A stretch of 16,717 nucleotides of DNA from Lachnospiraceae bacterium. Lineage in GTDB: Bacteria; Bacillota; Clostridia; Lachnospirales; Lachnospiraceae. The stretch's first letter is position 1. Each line of letters opens with the position of its first letter. The position numbers and the translations under genes were made by a program. Location of the stretch: contig JAITWD010000125.1 of the NCBI GenBank assembly GCA_031285465.1, positions 1 through 16,717 on the forward strand. Reading direction: 5' to 3'. Below, piece by piece: positions 14,079 to 16,717 of the stretch. The notes beneath the pieces were generated by a model, which worked only from the letters and a program-made list of their open reading frames with translations, did not search any database and was not told where the DNA came from.

Positions 14079-14768
14079 ATGAACAAGATATTAATTATTG
14101 AGGATGAAGAGGCTATTGCCGACTTAGAAAAAGACTATCTTGAATTGAGTGGTTTTGAGGTTAAGATTTGTAACGCTGGTGATGAGGGATTGCGGACAGC
14201 CCTGGCAGAGGAATTTAATTTAGTGGTACTGGATCTGATGTTGCCGGGAATTGATGGCTTTGAAATATGCAAGCATATTCGCGAGGTGAAGAATATCCCG
14301 ATCATCATGGTTTCGGCTAAGAAGGACGATATTGATAAAATACGTGGCCTTGGTTTGGGTGCTGATGACTATATGACCAAGCCATTTAGTCCCAGTGAGC
14401 TGGTAGCGCGGGTGAAGGCGCATATGGCACGGTATGAGCGATTGGTGGGTACCGGTCAGAAGGTTAATGATATTGTAGAGATCAGGGGGATCAGGATTGA
14501 CAAGACGGCACGCCGGGTAATGGTGGATGGAGAGGAAAAGGCCTTTACCGGAAAGGAGTTTGATCTGTTAACCTTTTTGGCGGAGAATCCCAATCACGTC
14601 TTTACCAAGGAAGAATTGTTTAGAGAAATATGGGATATGGATTCGATTGGAGACATCGCAACCGTGACGGTGCATATTAAGAAGATCCGTGAAAAGGTTG
14701 AGTACGATTCAGCTAAGCCGCAGTATATTGAAACGATCTGGGGAGTGGGCTATCGGTTCAAGGTTTGA
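14079..14768 (+). CDS. OmpR/PhoB-family response regulator
   Basis: A 229-residue cytoplasmic transcription factor, the likely partner of the kinase encoded upstream. The receiver domain (about 1-118) has the acidic pocket EDE (8-10), phospho-acceptor Asp52 in VVLDLMLPG, Ser79 and Lys101 in TKPF. The C-terminal winged helix (about 130-229) shows FTGKEFDLLTFLAENPNHVF, then the recognition region ATVTVHIKKIREKVE and the closing IWGVGYRF. Every family mark is present. AAGGAG abuts the ATG with no spacer, which is unusually close but still overlaps a workable site, and AAAGGG lies 12 bases upstream. Its targets are unknown. The phased TTTTGCAAG repeats ahead of the kinase gene are an attractive candidate site, since OmpR-family proteins bind direct repeats, but their exact 21-bp spacing is longer than the usual half-site spacing. 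Order here is kinase first, whereas regulator first is commoner. Confidence 0.95.
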   Translation: MNKILIIEDEEAIADLEKDYLELSGFEVKICNAGDEGLRTALAEEFNLVVLDLMLPGIDGFEICKHIREVKNIPIIMVSAKKDDIDKIRGLGLGADDYMTKPFSPSELVARVKAHMARYERLVGTGQKVNDIVEIRGIRIDKTARRVMVDGEEKAFTGKEFDLLTFLAENPNHVFTKEELFREIWDMDSIGDIATVTVHIKKIREKVEYDSAKPQYIETIWGVGYRFKV

Positions 14769-14783
14769 TCAGTGAGGTCCAGG

Positions 14784-15542
14784 ATGCGAAGTTTTGAGGT
14801 GATTTTTGAAGACAATGAAATAATAGTGGTCTATAAACCCGCAATGATGGCGACACAAACGGCCGGATTGGGACGAAGCGATCTGGTTAGTGAACTAAAA
14901 AACTATCTTGCGGGTAAAAATATCGCTGGTAATAGGTCGGGGAGAGAACCCTATCTGGGGGTGATCCATCGTCTGGATCAACCGGTGGAAGGGTTACTGG
15001 TTTTTGCTAAAACAAAGACGGCGGCGGCAGAATTAAGCCGGCAAAATGCCGAGCGCTCAAAGCAGGCAATGCAAAAAATCTACTATGCGGTAGTAAGCGG
15101 AGTGCCCGATAATCGAGAGGGCGAGCTACGTGGTCTTATTGGACAGGACAAGTGGACCAACCGGTCCTTTATCATCGAGGGCCGGCCTATTCCTAATGAG
15201 ATAAATCCGCGCGAAGCCCATCTTTTTTATAGAATGATGGATCATAAAGCACCAGACGATCGATCACAGGAGGGGATAACACTAATGGAGATCCGGCTGG
15301 GCACCGGTCGTCATCATCAGATCAGGGTTCAAATGGCACATGCAAGGATGCCGCTTTTAGGGGATAACCGATATGGTAATGAACGCTCAAAGGAGCAAAG
15401 TAAGCACTTTAATTGTCGTCAGATAGCATTGTGTGCCGGACGACTTAAGCTTCGCCATCCGGTGAGCGGCTTGCAGCAGGAATTTACCGCCCAGCCACAT
15501 AATGAGATTTTCAAGGTATTTTCCACCTTTTTTTCCAGTTAA
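14784..15542 (+). CDS. RluA-family RNA pseudouridine synthase
   Basis: A 252-residue enzyme that isomerises selected uridines in rRNA or tRNA to pseudouridine. The ATG at 14784 has GAGG six bases upstream. A GTG four codons earlier (14772) is possible, with AAGG eight bases before it. The start VIFEDNEIIVVYKPA is typical. HRLDQPVEGLLVFAKT contains the catalytic Asp (residue 65) in HRLD, although the usual HRLDxxTSG is changed to QPVEG. RLGTGRHHQIRVQMAH and PLLGDNRYG are the C-terminal family motifs. There is no S4 RNA-binding domain, as in shorter RluA-type members, so the target position cannot be assigned. It begins 16 bases after the regulator stop and is probably cotranscribed with it, although no functional link to signalling is evident. 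No clear terminator follows in the 141 bp before the next gene. Confidence 0.92.
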   Translation: MRSFEVIFEDNEIIVVYKPAMMATQTAGLGRSDLVSELKNYLAGKNIAGNRSGREPYLGVIHRLDQPVEGLLVFAKTKTAAAELSRQNAERSKQAMQKIYYAVVSGVPDNREGELRGLIGQDKWTNRSFIIEGRPIPNEINPREAHLFYRMMDHKAPDDRSQEGITLMEIRLGTGRHHQIRVQMAHARMPLLGDNRYGNERSKEQSKHFNCRQIALCAGRLKLRHPVSGLQQEFTAQPHNEIFKVFSTFFSS

Positions 15543-15683
15543 TACCCGTTTTAGTAATTAATAATAAAATATGAAATTACTCATACTATCCATACTCTTG
15601 TTTTATGTCCATAAAATATCTTTTGGGCGATCATCCAAAGGTAGCTTACGGAATAACGCAAAAATCAGGGTATAGGAGCCGGT

Positions 15684-16717
15684 ATGAGTGATTTTTTATT
15701 GGAAAAGATTTTTAATAGGAAAAATAAAGAATTTTTAATTGTTACCGGCGTAGTTTTGGGTGTTTATTTTGTGATGAAATTTGTCAGCCCGTTAATAACC
15801 CCCTTTTTATTTGCATTTATATTTGTAGCTTTCCTGCATCCGCACCTGGAAAAGATCCAAAAGCGATTGCGGATAAGAAAAGGTTTTATGGCCTTTCTGA
15901 TCATTTTACTGACCGGTATTATTCTGGCAGCCACGATCGGGTGGATAGGTAATGCGCTTTACCATAAAGCAATGGAAATATTAGGTCAGATGGATGTTAT
16001 TGAAGAACAGTTTGGTATCTTTTTACGGCAGTGTTGTGAAAGTATTGAGCGGCGGTTTGGTTTTGATGGTACATTTATTGAAACCTTTATTTTGGAACAG
16101 GTCGATATTCAGATTGAAAATCTGGAAATTAACGTTATGCCGAAACTGATGGGCGGATCATTTGTCTATTTAAAAAATATTTTTGGGCTGCTAGCCTTCT
16201 TGGCAGTCATGATTATCAGTATCTTGTTATTGATCAAGGACTATGATAAGATTATCAACAAGGCGGTAAATTACAAACAATTTTACTGTATTGTCCGGAT
16301 TGGACGGAAGGTCATTGAATATATTAGGACCTTTTTACGGGCACAGTTCATTATCTTAGGGATTATCAGCAGTATGTGTGCGCTGACACTATGGTTGATA
16401 GGGATCAAGGGTGGCATTATTATTGGGATCATTGCCGGAGTCATGGAATTACTTCCCTTTATCGGAACTGGGATAATATTGGTGCCACTTTCGCTGATCC
16501 AGTTGCTGACCGAGTCCTATTGGCAGGCGGGGGTATGTATCCTTTTATATGGGGCATGTGCCTTTACCAGAGAGATGTTAGAGCCCAAACTGATCGGTAA
16601 TAAGATGGGAATCTGGCCGGTGGCGATCCTCTTTGCCGTTTATGTGGGGCTTAAGTTGTTTGGCCTGATGGGGATCATAAAAGGTCCGGTGGGGTTGGTG
16701 ATCATCTTTGAAACCTA
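15684..16717 (+). CDS. AI-2E family transporter, N-terminal part (runs off right edge)
   Basis: The frame stays open from the ATG at 15684 to the window end, 344 complete codons, so the C-terminus is missing. TAGGAG lies five bases before the ATG. The protein is a multi-helix membrane protein of the PerM/AI-2E family (PF01594). It has an N-terminal helix pair (about 17-55, including VSPLITPFLFAFIFVAFLHP), another helix near 68-92, a soluble stretch of about 75 residues, and a C-terminal helix bundle. That bundle contains the family-like segments FLRAQFIILGI, GVMELLPFIGTG and EPKLIGNKMGIWP. Members include autoinducer-2 exporters, the sporulation protein YtvI and Na+/H+ antiporter-like proteins, so the substrate is open. 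The upstream gap (15543-15683) has a small hairpin CTTTTGG/CCAAAG near 15620-15640 and no convincing promoter. Confidence 0.88.
   Translation, partial: MSDFLLEKIFNRKNKEFLIVTGVVLGVYFVMKFVSPLITPFLFAFIFVAFLHPHLEKIQKRLRIRKGFMAFLIILLTGIILAATIGWIGNALYHKAMEILGQMDVIEEQFGIFLRQCCESIERRFGFDGTFIETFILEQVDIQIENLEINVMPKLMGGSFVYLKNIFGLLAFLAVMIISILLLIKDYDKIINKAVNYKQFYCIVRIGRKVIEYIRTFLRAQFIILGIISSMCALTLWLIGIKGGIIIGIIAGVMELLPFIGTGIILVPLSLIQLLTESYWQAGVCILLYGACAFTREMLEPKLIGNKMGIWPVAILFAVYVGLKLFGLMGIIKGPVGLVIIFET

Noticed and set aside
15543..15683. Promoter or leader for the AI-2E family gene
   Set aside because: TTGTTT at 15598 has no -10 at a workable distance, and the CTTTTGG/CCAAAG hairpin is too small to call.
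16376..16600. 74-codon frame within the AI-2E gene
   Set aside because: It is out of phase with the continuous, motif-bearing frame from 15684 and has no independent support.

Overview
The window looks like a chromosomal segment of a Gram-positive anaerobe of the class Clostridia, with a Lachnospiraceae- or Eubacterium-like gene set. This is inferred from moderate GC, strong GGAGG-type ribosome binding sites, a Fur/PerR-family regulator with four zinc-binding cysteines, a clostridial ABC-exporter permease family, and a cobalamin riboswitch in front of a DUF4430 protein and an ECF S component. No rRNA, tRNA, insertion sequence, phage gene or CRISPR array was seen.

Layout. (1) Positions 1-6849 are all on the minus strand: the N-terminal part of a PAS-domain protein running off the left edge, an ABC exporter pair (ATPase then permease, 4-bp overlap), and a cell-envelope run of murG, an MBOAT O-acyltransferase and an SGNH-like secreted or anchored protein. 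(2) From 7119 the genes run on the plus strand: an unrecognised membrane protein with a low-complexity tail closed by a good terminator, then pgi (glucose-6-phosphate isomerase). (3) Positions 9560-10871 form a vitamin B12 locus: promoter, cobalamin riboswitch, membrane-anchored DUF4430 protein and ECF-type S component, followed by a D-2-hydroxyacid dehydrogenase. (4) On the minus strand at 12018-12476 lies a Fur-family repressor with a five-copy pentapeptide repeat inside its C-terminal domain. It has a near-consensus promoter and a perfect dyad at its predicted start site. (5) From 12629 a plus-strand unit holds a repeat-rich leader, a sensor kinase, an OmpR-type response regulator and an RluA-type pseudouridine synthase. 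An AI-2E-family permease then runs off the right edge.

How parts fit together. MurG makes lipid II, and the adjacent MBOAT and SGNH proteins form a membrane acyl-transfer pair that probably O-acetylates an envelope polymer. The B12 locus reads as riboswitch-controlled corrinoid uptake: an outside-facing DUF4430 domain may hand substrate to the S component, which would use an EcfA/A'/T module encoded elsewhere. The kinase and regulator make a complete two-component system with an almost loop-free sensor.

Most unusual signals: (a) a 45-bp imperfect repeat, present in the leaders of both the dehydrogenase and the kinase, that folds into a hairpin with paired base changes; (b) three TTTTGCAAG repeats exactly 21 bp apart at the predicted start of the kinase transcript, followed by mutually exclusive hairpins; (c) the repeat-expanded Fur protein. 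No wholly new multi-gene system is proved. The B12 locus and the repeat-rich kinase leader are the strongest leads.
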